A stretch of DNA of 64,000 bases from contig NZ_JYON01000014.1 in assembly GCF_000952155.1 (NCBI RefSeq), forward strand, positions 62,001-126,000. Direction: 5' to 3'. Each line of letters opens with the position of its first letter. The stretch's first letter is position 1. Shown here one piece after another: positions 38,521 through 48,491 of this stretch. Source of the stretch: Aliterella atlantica CENA595 (GTDB lineage: Bacteria; Cyanobacteriota; Cyanobacteriia; Cyanobacteriales; Chroococcidiopsidaceae). The position numbers and the translations under genes were made by a program. The notes under the pieces are model-generated. The model saw only the letters and a list, made by a program, of their open reading frames with translations, had not been told where the DNA came from and made no database searches.

Positions 38521-39654
38521 TTAAAAGTCAACACCGCGCTTGAGTTCTGCGCCACTATTAGCATAATGTTTGTGACAAAAAACTTCAGAATGCACTCCAG
38601 CTAGGTCAAAATAAGCAGGTGGATTGTGGCAGCGTCCGGTAATGAGAACTTCTGTATCGCGGGGTTTGCGTAACAAAGCTTGAACGATAGGATTTTGGTC
38701 GAGCAATTCTAAATCGACTGTGGGATTGAGTTCATCGAGGATAATTGTTTTATACAAACCAGAAGCGATCGCGGCTCTAGCAATTTCCCAACCTCGTTCG
38801 GCTTCTACATAGTCTAGTTCCTGTTGTTGTCCGCGCCAAACGATCGCATCGCGTCCGCACCTTTGATGATCGACTAAATCGGGGTAACTTTGTCTTAAAG
38901 CGGCGATCGCTGCATCTTCTGTGTAACCGCTACCACCTTTAAGCCATTGCATAATTAAGACGCGGTGCGACTTATCTTGACTAATACCTCTACCAATTGC
39001 TTGCAGCGCTTTACCCAAGGCGCTTGTAGATTTGCCTTTTCCTGCACCAGTATATATCTCGATGCCAGAAATGCCTTGAGCAGCAGCGGTAGGATGGTAG
39101 TGAGGTTTCATTTCCGAGTGCAAGTCAGCAATATCTAGTAGTTGTGGCGGCGCACCTCTACCTGTGGCGATGATTTCCAAATCTTCCGGCTTAGATTTGA
39201 GGACTTTTACTACTTCATCTACTGCCAATAAGCCTAAATCGAGCATCGGGTTGAGTTCGTCTAAAACTACCACCGAATATAAGCCAGAAGCGATCGCACC
39301 TTTCGCAACATCCCAACCGCGACTAGCTTCTTGGCGATCGAAACGGGTAATTTCATCTTTACCAAAAAATTCCGATCTACCCGTACGTACTTGATCGATC
39401 AGATGGGGAAACCCTTGTTGCAATGCTTGAATTGCGCCATCTTCATCGTAAGCGCGATCGGAGCCTTTAAGAAACTGTAGGAGTAATACGCGGGTAGCGC
39501 TGCGGCTGTGTATTCCCAAGCCAATCGAGCGCAACACTACTCCCAAAGCTGCTTGTGACTTGCCTTTACCTGCGCCGTCGTAAACGTGAATTTGACCTAC
39601 GCCTCGCTCTTGACGCAACTGCGCTGTGCGAATGCCGATACCATTTCTGGACAT
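38521..39654 (-). CDS. CobO-like adenosyltransferase with two P-loop domains
   Basis: Protein of 377 aa made of two CobO/BtuR-type domains in tandem. Domain 1 has Walker A DGAGKGKSQAA, LLQFLKG and DELNPMLDLG. Domain 2 has TGAGKGKSTSA, IMQWLKG and DELNPTVDLE. CobO transfers adenosyl to the cobalt of corrinoids. A normal CobO is about 200 aa, so this is an internal duplication, and both halves keep their ATP loops. Whether both halves are active is unknown. Other cobalamin genes are in the window. Confidence 0.85.
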   Translation of the reverse strand: MSRNGIGIRTAQLRQERGVGQIHVYDGAGKGKSQAALGVVLRSIGLGIHSRSATRVLLLQFLKGSDRAYDEDGAIQALQQGFPHLIDQVRTGRSEFFGKDEITRFDRQEASRGWDVAKGAIASGLYSVVVLDELNPMLDLGLLAVDEVVKVLKSKPEDLEIIATGRGAPPQLLDIADLHSEMKPHYHPTAAAQGISGIEIYTGAGKGKSTSALGKALQAIGRGISQDKSHRVLIMQWLKGGSGYTEDAAIAALRQSYPDLVDHQRCGRDAIVWRGQQQELDYVEAERGWEIARAAIASGLYKTIILDELNPTVDLELLDQNPIVQALLRKPRDTEVLITGRCHNPPAYFDLAGVHSEVFCHKHYANSGAELKRGVDF

Positions 39655-39824
39655 GGATATTTTAGGAATTGAGTTTAGCTTTTTATCTTAGCGCCTGATA
39701 GCAGCTAATTTTTTTCAAACTGGATAAGTCCTAGATATAATTGGAAGTAAAATAGCAAACGCCGTCGCAGCTTACAACTAAAGTCTTTTAAGTCCTGCTC
39801 GCCCTTCTACCTTCTAAGTTGCTG

Positions 39825-41198
39825 ATGTTTGCCTTAAGTACAAATATTTTGGCGGTGAATGGTTCTTTTCCGCTTTCGCAGTCAGACATTTTACTGCGGT
39901 TGTTTTCTGTCTTGCTGCTGATTGCTATTAACGCCTTTTTTGTGGCTGCGGAGTTTTCGCTTGTTACCGTTAGGCGATCGCGCATTCATCAATTGGTAGA
40001 AGCTGGCGATGCTGAAGCACTAGCTGTTCAAGGTTTGCAAAAAAGTATAGATCGCTTGCTATCTACAACTCAGCTAGGAATTACGCTTTCGAGTCTAGCT
40101 CTAGGCTGGATTGGCGAAAGTACGATGGGTATATTGCTAGCAACTTGGATTAAGCATTTACCCTTAGCTGCGGGAACGCGCAATATTGTGACTCATTCTA
40201 TTTCTGTTCCTGCGGCTTTTCTTTTGGTTGCTTACTTGCAAATTGTTTTAGGCGAATTATGTCCTAAATCGTTAGCTTTATTATACCCAGAGCAGTTAGC
40301 GCGGTTTTTGGCTCCGCCTGTAAGAGCGATCGCTCGTTTATTTAATCCGTTTATTTGGGTAATCAATCAATCTACTCGTTGGCTGCTGAGGCTAGTAGGG
40401 ATAAATTATACAGGACAAGGCTGGAGAACTCCTGTCTCGCCAGCAGAATTGCAGCTAATTATTGCTACAGAACGCGAATCTACAGGCTTAGAAGCAAGAG
40501 CTAGAGAATTACTAAATAATGTATTTGAATTTGGCGATGTCAGGGTAGCTGAAGTGATGGTACAGCGCAATAATATTGTTTCTTTGCCAATTAATGGTAC
40601 TTTTGAGTCTTTATTGCAAGTAGTCACAGCTACAGGTCATTCTCGCTATCCTGTGGTTGGTAAATCTTTAGATGATGTTTGCGGCACAATTGAGTTTAAA
40701 GAACTAGCAAAATTGTTAGTTTCGGGGAAATTTACCCTCTCAACGCCTTTAAAACAGTGGATCCGTCCTGCAAGATTCGTTCCTGAACATACGCCGTTGA
40801 GCGAACTATTGTCGATGATGCAGCGATCGCATTTATCAATGGTAATGATCGTTGATGAGTTTGGTGGGATTGTAGGCTTAGTAACGATTCAAGATGTAAT
40901 TGCCGAAATTATTGGCGATACAGGCGAACCTGGAAGCAGCGATGAGTTGATGATTGAAAGCTTGGACGAAAACACCTATTTAGTTCAAGCGCAGCTTAAT
41001 TTAGAAGATTTGAACGAGTTATTAGACCTGCATTTGCCTTTAAAAAACGAGTACCAAACTTTAGGCGGCTTTTTGCTCTACCAGATGCAGAAAATTCCAG
41101 CAATCGGCACTACTTTCAAATACGAGAACTTAGAATTTACAGTTGTTTCAGTAGAAGGACCGCGCTTGCACCATATTAAACTTCATCGTCAGGCGTAG
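39825..41198 (+). CDS. HlyC/CorC family transporter (CNNM, CBS)
   Basis: About 457 aa from ATG at 39825 (a TTG two codons upstream is the alternative). There is an N-terminal CNNM/DUF21 membrane domain with several helices (LLIAINAFFVAAEFSLVTVRRS). Next come two CBS domains (about 210-340; RVAEVMVQRNNIVSLP and WIRPARFVPEHTPLSELL) and a C-terminal CorC/HlyC domain (QLNLEDLNELLDL). The family includes Mg2+/Co2+ efflux-related proteins. The start overlaps nothing and the gene is monocistronic. Confidence 0.9.
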   Translation: MFALSTNILAVNGSFPLSQSDILLRLFSVLLLIAINAFFVAAEFSLVTVRRSRIHQLVEAGDAEALAVQGLQKSIDRLLSTTQLGITLSSLALGWIGESTMGILLATWIKHLPLAAGTRNIVTHSISVPAAFLLVAYLQIVLGELCPKSLALLYPEQLARFLAPPVRAIARLFNPFIWVINQSTRWLLRLVGINYTGQGWRTPVSPAELQLIIATERESTGLEARARELLNNVFEFGDVRVAEVMVQRNNIVSLPINGTFESLLQVVTATGHSRYPVVGKSLDDVCGTIEFKELAKLLVSGKFTLSTPLKQWIRPARFVPEHTPLSELLSMMQRSHLSMVMIVDEFGGIVGLVTIQDVIAEIIGDTGEPGSSDELMIESLDENTYLVQAQLNLEDLNELLDLHLPLKNEYQTLGGFLLYQMQKIPAIGTTFKYENLEFTVVSVEGPRLHHIKLHRQA

Positions 41199-41303
41199 AT
41201 TGTTTATATACACGAAACCTGTTGCACAAATAATAATCGTGTAGGTTTTCATCTGCGTACTCTACGAGAAGGCTGCGCCTACATCCGCGTTTATCTGCGT
41301 TCG

Positions 41304-41987
41304 TCAACAAATATATGCAACAGGATCTTGCAATCCCAGTTCTTTAAAAGCAGCTAAACGTAATTGACAAGAATCGCAGACACCACAAGCTTTATCACCT
41401 CCAGCGTAGCAAGACCATGTTTTTTCCCAAGGTACGCCTAATTTATTGCCAAGTTGGATAATTTCTGTCTTTTTTAAGTCAATTAGGGGTGTAACAATTT
41501 TAATTGCTTCGCCTTCGCGTCCTTGTTTAGTCCCCAAGCGGAAAACTTCTTGCATGGCTTGGATGTAGTCAAGGCGACAATCGGGATAACCAGAGTAGTC
41601 TAGAGCATTGACACCAATATAAACGCGCCCAGCATCAATCGTTTCAGCATAAGCTAGAGCAAAGCTAAGAAAAATTGTATTTCTAGCGGGGACATAGGTA
41701 ACGGGAATATCTGCGCTCATTTGAGCTAGCGATCGCTCTTGAGGTAAATCTATCTTGTCATCAGTTAGCGCCGAACCACCCCAAGAACGCAAATCGAAGC
41801 TGACTATTTTGCGATCGATAACACCTGCGGACTGTGCAATAGCGATCGCCGACTCTAATTCTTTTTGATGTCTTTGCTGGTAATCAAAAGATAGAGCATA
41901 ACATTCATCGCCAGATGCGATCGCGCTATAAAGTACCGTTGCTGAATCTAAACCACCAGATAATAAAACAACAGCCTTCACGTTCAA
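41304..41987 (-). CDS. queC: 7-cyano-7-deazaguanine synthase
   Basis: Protein of 227 aa. QueC converts 7-carboxy-7-deazaguanine to preQ0 using ammonia and ATP. The ATP-pyrophosphatase loop SGGLDSATVL is at the start. Zinc cysteines are at the end (CYAGGDKACGVCDSC). VNALDYSGYPDCR is a family segment. It supplies precursor for Tgt, whose gene is also in this window. It is monocistronic. Confidence 0.95.
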   Translation of the reverse strand: MNVKAVVLLSGGLDSATVLYSAIASGDECYALSFDYQQRHQKELESAIAIAQSAGVIDRKIVSFDLRSWGGSALTDDKIDLPQERSLAQMSADIPVTYVPARNTIFLSFALAYAETIDAGRVYIGVNALDYSGYPDCRLDYIQAMQEVFRLGTKQGREGEAIKIVTPLIDLKKTEIIQLGNKLGVPWEKTWSCYAGGDKACGVCDSCQLRLAAFKELGLQDPVAYIC

Positions 41988-42071
41988 ATACCATCCTATT
42001 AAATCGGCAAAGCTATCTCGTATTTTAAGCTGTGGATGTTTTTGCCTGCGAGACTTTGCCGAATATAACTT

Positions 42072-42767
42072 TTACTTAGCAAGTCCGTGTTCTAGAGCAA
42101 AGCGGACTAACTCTGTGCGACTATTTGTACCTGTTTTACTAAATAGACGGCTGACGTACTTTTCCACATTGCGGACGCTAGTTTGCAGGCGGCGGGCGAT
42201 TTCTTTATTCATTAATCCAGCAGCAACCAAATCTAGAACGCTTTGTTCTCTGGGTGTGAGATCGATTTTGATTGGTGAAGGAGTCTGAGCGATCGCACTT
42301 TTCTGTGTCAACAAGGCTTTAATTTGGGCAATCTGATTGGCAAGTTCAGTGATATCTGGTGTTTCGCCATTTTCCGTCGATCCTGTGGTTGTAGTGCGCC
42401 GCTCTAGCAAATTTTCCACGATTGCTACTAATTCATCAGGATCGAAAGGTTTGGGTAAATACGCATCGCAACGTGCTTGATAGCCTTGAATGCGATCGCT
42501 TGTCATCCCTTTAGCAGTTAGAAATACTACAGGTAAAGCCTTAAACCTAGGATCGTCTCGCAGTTGTTTGAGAAACTGATAGCCATCTACTTGCGGCATC
42601 ATGATATCGGAAATTACCAAGTCTGGGGTATTTTGCTGCATCAAATCCCAGCCTTCACGCGCATTGCTGGCGACTTGGACGTTGAAACCGCTTTCTTGCA
42701 AGTAGTCTTTGACTGCTTCGCGCAATCCTGGTTCATCATCTACCAGTAAAAGTTGTGCTGACGACAT
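42072..42767 (-). CDS. Response regulator, NarL/LuxR type (Ycf29-like)
   Basis: Protein of 231 aa. The receiver domain has the phospho-acceptor Asp54 (VISDIMMPQVDG), acidic pair VDDEPGL, and the conserved Lys in YLPKPFDPDE. A linker of about 50 residues leads to a LuxR-type helix-turn-helix (LTPREQSVLDLVAAGLMNKE). It resembles the plastid and cyanobacterial Ycf29 regulators. Cognate kinase and target genes are not known. It is downstream of the mys cluster but separated by a 321-base repeat-containing gap. Confidence 0.88.
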   Translation of the reverse strand: MSSAQLLLVDDEPGLREAVKDYLQESGFNVQVASNAREGWDLMQQNTPDLVISDIMMPQVDGYQFLKQLRDDPRFKALPVVFLTAKGMTSDRIQGYQARCDAYLPKPFDPDELVAIVENLLERRTTTTGSTENGETPDITELANQIAQIKALLTQKSAIAQTPSPIKIDLTPREQSVLDLVAAGLMNKEIARRLQTSVRNVEKYVSRLFSKTGTNSRTELVRFALEHGLAK

Positions 42768-43088
42768 TGATTGTATCCCTAGACCTTACTTCTCAATTTA
42801 GCGAAAATCTGACCGTACAGCTAGCGATCGCCATTTGACAGTGACCAGTAACCAGTGACCAGTGACCAGTTAATTCCTATATTTGAAAGATAGGGGATTT
42901 AAATGATTAATCTATTTCTTTGTTCTCCACTGGATAATTTGGGGCTTGTATTTACTACTAGCTGGTCGATGTTATTTGCAGAGTATCTAGATAGTTTTGG
43001 CGATCGCCTTTATCTTTCCAATTAACTTTGAAAGCTATTGAATACTGGATTTTCTTCTGTTTCTGGATCGATCGGCTTCCCACTCTCC
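42768..43088. other. Intergenic region with heptamers and a repeat remnant
   Basis: Contains CAGTGACCAGTAACCAGTG and more CAGTGACC heptamers (42838-42870), then TTGTTCTCCACTGGATAATTT / GGGGCTTG, a diverged form of the composite repeat. No gene is seen. It may contain the promoter of the response regulator. Confidence 0.7.
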
Positions 43089-44435
43089 TCACTCTATCAA
43101 CTCACCAATATTAAAATCTATTCTGATCCAACCTTTAAGCCTGCGTAGATTGTCAAGCAGGAGTAAAGGAATTTGCCAGTGATGTACCATCAAAAAGGGT
43201 AGGGGGTCACTAAGTTCAAAAATTGCGTCTTTCCCCTGCAAAATATTTCTTACCCAGGTTTGTAATTGCTTTGACGATCTAATCTCATTCAGCCGCCAAA
43301 GTTCGTGGTACAGCCAATAGGTAGGCTTACTATTAGGAAGCGGTTGCAAAGGTTCAGCTAGAGGTTTTTTATCGAGATAGGCATCTGCTACGCCTGAATG
43401 GTTGTAAAACATTGTAATGGCGGAGTGAGTGCGGGGGTTACACTCGATCGCGTAAGGAGTTCCGTCTTCTGCTTCAATAAAGTCAAAGGACAGTTGCCCA
43501 GTACGTCCCAGTTCTTTGGCAAAATGACTCGTCCATTCCATGATTTTAGGCTTGTCAACATTTTCGTAGTTAACTTGAAAGGCGGATGACTCACAGCAGC
43601 AGTACATTCTTGTCTCTCCGTCTCTGACGGTACTGTGAGTGCAGTATTCCTTTCCAGGAATGAATTCCTGCATAATCCAGGGATTCTCCTCGCTTATCGG
43701 CAGGCTCTTGACAAACGCTGCTGTTTGTGACTGTGTATCGCAAGGTAGCTTAGTGAGATCCAAGCGACGCACTTGGTCGTAGGGAATGCTTTTGAGGATG
43801 TACTTATTCTTCTCGTTGGTAAAGTCGAAATTGAGGACTTGTTCGGGGTTGGTGATGAGGAAGGATTTGGGAACTGATAACGAGAAACTTCGCGCCCTTT
43901 GGGCAAAGGCAAACTTGTCATCTAGCATTTTTGTGACGTCAGCATCGAAGTGAAAAAACTCTACATCGTTTGGTAGCGGTGGTTTACCTTGCAAGTCATA
44001 GTAGATGACAGCGAAAATGGCTACTGGGATAAAAAAATCGATCTTTTCTTTGATGGCGATCGCGTGTAGGGTTTTAACGTAGCCTTCTAAATCTTTGCTT
44101 GGATCGGGGACGGTGTAAGAGGCAGCAACAGCGTTGGAATATTGATTACCACTTAACCAGTATTTCTCGGTATCAACTACAATCGCCCGATGCCCAGCGG
44201 CGTGAAACGATCGCGCTAGTTGAAGGGTTTTGGTCATCCTAGTGCCAGCGATCAAGATATTTTTGGCATTGGGGTTGAAAACAACTGGCTTTTGGAATGG
44301 TCTGCTAAAAAAGTTCCATAGCAGTGATATGAAGACGACGATGCAGTTAAAGGGGAATGCGATCGCTAATAATGCAAGAGTGCCTAAGTTTTGGAATAGG
44401 GCAAAAATACGTGCTATCGGTTGCGATTGGCTCAT
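43089..44435 (-). CDS. mysC: ATP-grasp ligase, second MysC-like copy
   Basis: Protein of 448 aa, a close paralogue of the neighbouring MysC (about two-thirds identical by eye). An N-terminal hydrophobic helix (LALLAIAFPFNCIVVFISLL) is followed by the ATP-grasp fold with ILIAGTRMTKTLQLARSFHAA, NKYILKSIPYDQVRRLD and the metal/ATP segment YAIECNPRTHSAIT. MysC ligates glycine to 4-deoxygadusol to make mycosporine-glycine. The role of a second copy is unknown; a different amino-acid substrate is possible. It is 74 bases downstream of the first copy, on the same strand. Confidence 0.85.
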   Translation of the reverse strand: MSQSQPIARIFALFQNLGTLALLAIAFPFNCIVVFISLLWNFFSRPFQKPVVFNPNAKNILIAGTRMTKTLQLARSFHAAGHRAIVVDTEKYWLSGNQYSNAVAASYTVPDPSKDLEGYVKTLHAIAIKEKIDFFIPVAIFAVIYYDLQGKPPLPNDVEFFHFDADVTKMLDDKFAFAQRARSFSLSVPKSFLITNPEQVLNFDFTNEKNKYILKSIPYDQVRRLDLTKLPCDTQSQTAAFVKSLPISEENPWIMQEFIPGKEYCTHSTVRDGETRMYCCCESSAFQVNYENVDKPKIMEWTSHFAKELGRTGQLSFDFIEAEDGTPYAIECNPRTHSAITMFYNHSGVADAYLDKKPLAEPLQPLPNSKPTYWLYHELWRLNEIRSSKQLQTWVRNILQGKDAIFELSDPLPFLMVHHWQIPLLLLDNLRRLKGWIRIDFNIGELIE

Positions 44436-44509
44436 TAGCTTTAAAAATTTGACTGGCTTGAAGATTAAAATTAAATCGTTATTTTTATATTGTTCGTTGA
44501 TAATTAATT

Positions 44510-45847
44510 TCAGTCACTTACCTGCACGATTTTCCCGATGTTGAAATCAATCCTTACCCAACCTTTTAATTTTTGCAAATTGTCGAGTAACAGTAAGGGA
44601 ATGTGCCAGTGATGTACCATCAAAAATGGTAGAGGGTCGTTAACATCAAAGATTGCATCCTTTCCGCGCAAAATGTTTTTAAACCACGTTTGCAACTGCT
44701 TTAACGATCTAATTTCATTCAGTCTCCAAACTTCGTGATAAAGCCAATAAGTAGGCTTACTATCAGGAAGCGGTTGCAGAAGTTCAGCTAGAGGTTTTTG
44801 ACCGAGATAGGCATCTGCTAAACCTGGATGGTTGTAATACATTGTAATTGCCGAGTGAGTGCGAGGGTTGCACTCGATCGCATAAATCGTTCCATCTTCT
44901 GCTTGAATAAAGTCAAAAGAAATTTGTCCGGTAAGTTGTAGTTCTTTGACAAAATGACTTACCCACTGCAAAATTTCAGGCTTGTCAACGTTTTCGTAGT
45001 TGACTTGAAAAGCAGATGATTCGCAGCAGCAGTGTACCGTTAATTCACCATTTCTAACTGTGCTATGGGTACAGTATTCTTGTCCGGTGATAAATTCTTG
45101 CAAGATCCAAGGGTTGTCTTTACTAATTGGCAGATTTCTAACATGAATTGCCATTTTTTCAAGCGACTCCATCGGTAGCTTGGTAAGATCTAAACGGAAA
45201 ACAGGGTCATAGACAATACTTTTAAGAATGTACTTATTCTTTTCGTTGGAAAAGTCGAATTTAAGAACTTGTTCGGGGTCTGTAATTAAATAGGCTTTCG
45301 GGACAGATAGCGAGAGACTTCGTGCTTTTTGGGTAAATGTGAACTTGTTATCTAGCATCTTCATCGTGTCAGCATCGAAGTGGAAAGTCTCGCAACAGCC
45401 TGATAACACTGGCTGGCGCTTGGAGTCAAAGTAGTCATTGGCGAAAATGCCTACCGGAACAAAAAAGTCTATGTTTTCTTGTTTGGCGATCGCACGTAGG
45501 GCGATTGTGTAGCCTTCTAAGTCTTTGATTGGATCGGGAACTGTGTAAAAGCCAGCAACAGCGTTGGAAAATCGATAACCACTAAACCAGTTTTTGTCGA
45601 TGTCAAATAAAATGACCCGATGCCCAGCAGCGTGAAACGATCGCGCTAGTTGAAGGGTTTTGGTCATCCTACCGCCACCAATCAAGATATTTTTGGCATC
45701 GGGGTTGAAAACAACTTGCTTTTGGAATGGTTGGCTAATCAAATTCCACACCAAAGCAGATAAAACGACAATGCAGTTGAAAGGAAAAGCGATCGCCAGT
45801 AGTGTCAGAGTACCTAAGTTTTGGAATATGGCGAACATCTTCTGCAT
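44510..45847 (-). CDS. mysC: ATP-grasp ligase MysC (4-deoxygadusol-glycine ligase)
   Basis: About 445 aa from the internal Met MQKMFAIFQNLG, which aligns with the start of the other copy. The frame goes 11 codons further up into a purine-rich tract. The membrane-type N-terminal helix, ILIGGGRMTKTLQLARS and the ATP-grasp segment YAIECNPRTHSAIT are present. Predicted to form mycosporine-glycine from 4-deoxygadusol. It follows mysB, with a hairpin-forming pyrimidine/purine tract in the 67-base gap. Confidence 0.9.
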   Translation of the reverse strand: MQKMFAIFQNLGTLTLLAIAFPFNCIVVLSALVWNLISQPFQKQVVFNPDAKNILIGGGRMTKTLQLARSFHAAGHRVILFDIDKNWFSGYRFSNAVAGFYTVPDPIKDLEGYTIALRAIAKQENIDFFVPVGIFANDYFDSKRQPVLSGCCETFHFDADTMKMLDNKFTFTQKARSLSLSVPKAYLITDPEQVLKFDFSNEKNKYILKSIVYDPVFRLDLTKLPMESLEKMAIHVRNLPISKDNPWILQEFITGQEYCTHSTVRNGELTVHCCCESSAFQVNYENVDKPEILQWVSHFVKELQLTGQISFDFIQAEDGTIYAIECNPRTHSAITMYYNHPGLADAYLGQKPLAELLQPLPDSKPTYWLYHEVWRLNEIRSLKQLQTWFKNILRGKDAIFDVNDPLPFLMVHHWHIPLLLLDNLQKLKGWVRIDFNIGKIVQVSD

Positions 45848-45860
45848 GGTAGGGGTAGAA

Positions 45861-45948
45861 AAAATTAGGGGAAAGGGCAAGGAAGGGGCGAAGGGGAAGG
45901 GTAAGAACCATTCCTTTTCCCTTTCACCTTTTACCTTTTCCCAGACAT
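45861..45948. repeat. Purine/pyrimidine inverted tract between mysB and mysC
   Basis: A GGGGAAAGGGCAAGGAAGGG-type purine run is followed by TTCCTTTTCCCTTTCACC and TTTTACCTTTTCCC. The two halves are roughly inverse complements and can pair in the mRNA. It may attenuate mysC expression relative to mysA-mysB. Confidence 0.65.
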
Positions 45949-45954
45949 TGGCTT

Positions 45955-46788
45955 CTACACTCGTCGGATAATCGTTAAACCATCACGAACTGGTAGCAGC
46001 ACTTGCTCGACGCGGGGGTCATCTGCAACAATGCGGTTGAATTGTGCAATCGCTTCTCCGTTGGGGGTGCGTTGTTCGGCAGGTAGATACACTTGTCCTT
46101 GCAACAAGGTGTTATCTACGCAGATAAACCCGTTTGGTGCTAGCAGTTGGGTATCTAGCAGCATATTGAAGTATTGCACGTACTCTCGCTTATCTGCATC
46201 GATAAACACTAAGTCAAATGACTCTTGCGTGGCTGCTAGCTTATCTAAAGTTTCTAACGCCCCACCTAACTGCACGTAAATTTTGCTGCCGTGAGGGGAT
46301 TTTTGAAACAATGCTTGAGCAAATTCAGCTACATAAGCATCAACTTCGCAAGCAACCAATCGCCCGTCTTCTGGTAACGCTTCCGCCATTGCTAGCGCTG
46401 AATACCCCGTAAACATCCCAATATCCAACACTTTTTGAGCGCGTGTCATGTAGATAAACATCTTCAGAACTTGCCCTTCCAAGTGTCCTGACAGCATCTC
46501 CTGTTCTAACGGGCGTACTGTAGCACCATCAGAAAAACGCTGGTTCCATGCTTCAGTGCTAGTTTTTTGGGCGATCGCTTTTAGCGCGGATGATTCAGCA
46601 GTAGTACATTCATCTAGGTATGGATCTAACCCCGCAGCCAGCCGAAATGCTTGCTGCAAAGAATCTACTACTGTGGCGGGCATATTTGGTTCTTTTTCTA
46701 CTAGCCGAATAGTCTCTTCTAGCTGTTCGACTAAAATGCCCAAAGGCGTGACAGGTCTAGGGGTTTGCTGACTTGCCACCTCAGACAT
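45955..46788 (-). CDS. mysB: O-methyltransferase MysB
   Basis: 277 aa from MSEVASQQ; another Met lies three codons upstream. Class I O-methyltransferase of the caffeoyl-CoA type: motif [20 protein letters not shown] and acidic SAM-binding VACEVDAYV, then [12 protein letters not shown] with metal-binding Asp, and ICVDNTLL. It methylates demethyl-4-deoxygadusol to 4-deoxygadusol. It overlaps the mysA 3' end by eight bases, consistent with tight coupling. Confidence 0.93.
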   Translation of the reverse strand: MSEVASQQTPRPVTPLGILVEQLEETIRLVEKEPNMPATVVDSLQQAFRLAAGLDPYLDECTTAESSALKAIAQKTSTEAWNQRFSDGATVRPLEQEMLSGHLEGQVLKMFIYMTRAQKVLDIGMFTGYSALAMAEALPEDGRLVACEVDAYVAEFAQALFQKSPHGSKIYVQLGGALETLDKLAATQESFDLVFIDADKREYVQYFNMLLDTQLLAPNGFICVDNTLLQGQVYLPAEQRTPNGEAIAQFNRIVADDPRVEQVLLPVRDGLTIIRRV

Positions 46789-48022
46789 TATTACCACTCC
46801 CTACCAAATCGCGATCGCTACTACCAGCATAAGCATCTACCCCAGCACCCGCGCGTGGGTAAGTAGCACAAATTTGCTTGTGCTGCGCTAAAGCAGCATC
46901 TAGTTCTTCACGCGTGAGATCGTTGGCAAAGAAGCATTCACCAATAGGCTTAGGCATTGCTGCGCGTTGCAAACCGTCTCTTGTCTGCGTAATTGACTGC
47001 GTTGCGTGCCATAGCAAGTCGCCTGTTAATAGGGGATGATCTAAGGCTAGACCAACTTGGCTCATCAATCCTAAAATGCGATCGCGATCTGCATCAGTAA
47101 TATATCCGCGTTTGGCAGCGATCGTTGCTGACAATGCCATGTCAATATTTACTGCATGACCGTGAAATAGCGGTACAGCAGGGGCAAGTTCTAACGTTGG
47201 ACTCCAAGTATGTCCGTAGGCAATTACCCGATCTAGGTCTATTTCATGCAGGTTAGGAGTCTCTAATTCCAGCATGGTCTTAATTGACTCATAAGTAACG
47301 CGATGGGCAACTTCTTGCAACTTAGGAGTAGCATCAACATTGCCAAAATGCGTATTGAGTAATTCTTCGCCATACTCGCACAATAACTCAAATACTTCCC
47401 TATTCGAGACTACGGCAATTTTAATTAGTTCTGCCATCCCGTTGCGAACTTGGTCTGTAGGTAAAGTTCGCAAGAAAGAGAAGTCAAGTATGACTTGCTT
47501 CGGTGCGTGGTAAGCACCCAGACGATTTTTCAGCTTGCCGTGATTGACAGCTACTTTAATAGCCACCCCAGCATCGACTAAACCGATCAAAGTTGTCGGA
47601 ACGCGAATGTAGTTTGTCTTGCGACGATATGCAGCACAAGCAAAGCCTGCTACATCTGTAATTAAGCCTCCTCCAACTACCAAAACTGGTTCTTTGCGGA
47701 CTAAACCAAAGTCGGCAAAGGCATCAATTATTGACGAGAAGGTTTCTAAGCTTTTAGCAGGTTCGCTAATAGTTATCGCAAAGATAGTAAGGTCAATGTC
47801 GTAGTAATTGAAATACGACTTAATTTGCTCTCCATATAGACTATTTACATTGGCATCAACAACAGCCAAGCACCTGCCAAATGACTTGTAACTATTCGCT
47901 ATTTCTGGGTTTTCTAGAGCGAATGCTCCGTTAACATAAACTAGGCTAAATTCAATTTTTTCATAGCCTTCTACATGAAATGCTGTTTCGGTTGCTTCAA
48001 ATTTTGCTTGGACGTTACTCAT
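46781..48022 (-). CDS. mysA: Demethyl-4-deoxygadusol synthase MysA
   Basis: 413 aa from ATG at 48022; the frame runs 15 codons further up with an unlikely Cys-rich leader (MCCCSKPR). Sugar phosphate cyclase of the dehydroquinate-synthase fold: [31 protein letters not shown] with the typical LVDAGVAIK segment, and [10 protein letters not shown]. It turns sedoheptulose 7-phosphate into demethyl-4-deoxygadusol, the first step to mycosporine-type sunscreens. Followed by mysB and two mysC genes. It is probably the first gene of an operon transcribed from the 48.05-48.49 kb region. Confidence 0.94.
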   Translation of the reverse strand: MSNVQAKFEATETAFHVEGYEKIEFSLVYVNGAFALENPEIANSYKSFGRCLAVVDANVNSLYGEQIKSYFNYYDIDLTIFAITISEPAKSLETFSSIIDAFADFGLVRKEPVLVVGGGLITDVAGFACAAYRRKTNYIRVPTTLIGLVDAGVAIKVAVNHGKLKNRLGAYHAPKQVILDFSFLRTLPTDQVRNGMAELIKIAVVSNREVFELLCEYGEELLNTHFGNVDATPKLQEVAHRVTYESIKTMLELETPNLHEIDLDRVIAYGHTWSPTLELAPAVPLFHGHAVNIDMALSATIAAKRGYITDADRDRILGLMSQVGLALDHPLLTGDLLWHATQSITQTRDGLQRAAMPKPIGECFFANDLTREELDAALAQHKQICATYPRAGAGVDAYAGSSDRDLVGSGNNV

Positions 48023-48491
48023 CCTTTTCTCTACCTTTAATTGACGGGGTTTACTACAACAACACAATTTGCGACTGAATTATTAACCTTTCAGCCATTT
48101 CGTTGCTTGAAACCGCGAATAGACGAAAATACGAACTTTAATGAACTCTTCAAACGAAAACGAGGAAACCAGTTCAAGAATGCCCTTAACTTGAGCCATT
48201 GAAGACAATAACGGTAAACTATTTGTAGAGTATTACCCGTTTATTCCATGCGAACAGTGCCAAAAGAGGTAGAAACAAAAAAAACAGAAAAATTTATCAT
48301 TTATCTAGGTAACAAATATAACAATTTCCTAGCTTATTCTGCTAGTTTAAGCATTAATACTTAGAGCGTTTGAAATTAGTTTAAGTATTAATCATTGATA
48401 CTTAAAAAATAGATAGATCTAAGCAAGTATTATTGAACGTTTGATAAGAAATTTCTATGCAATTACGTGCTTGTTGATAGTTATTTCTATC
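48023..48491. other. Intergenic/promoter region upstream of mysA
   Basis: 469 bases with no gene. AT-rich, with a direct repeat TAGTTTAAG-C/T-ATTAAT near 48343 and 48377. A candidate regulatory region for UV or light control of the mys genes, but no known factor site was recognised. Confidence 0.45.

Noticed and set aside
43070-43100. CTCCTCAC core resembling the Yfr1 small RNA
   Set aside because: It overlaps the mysC 3' end and lacks the flanking hairpins and terminator of Yfr1.
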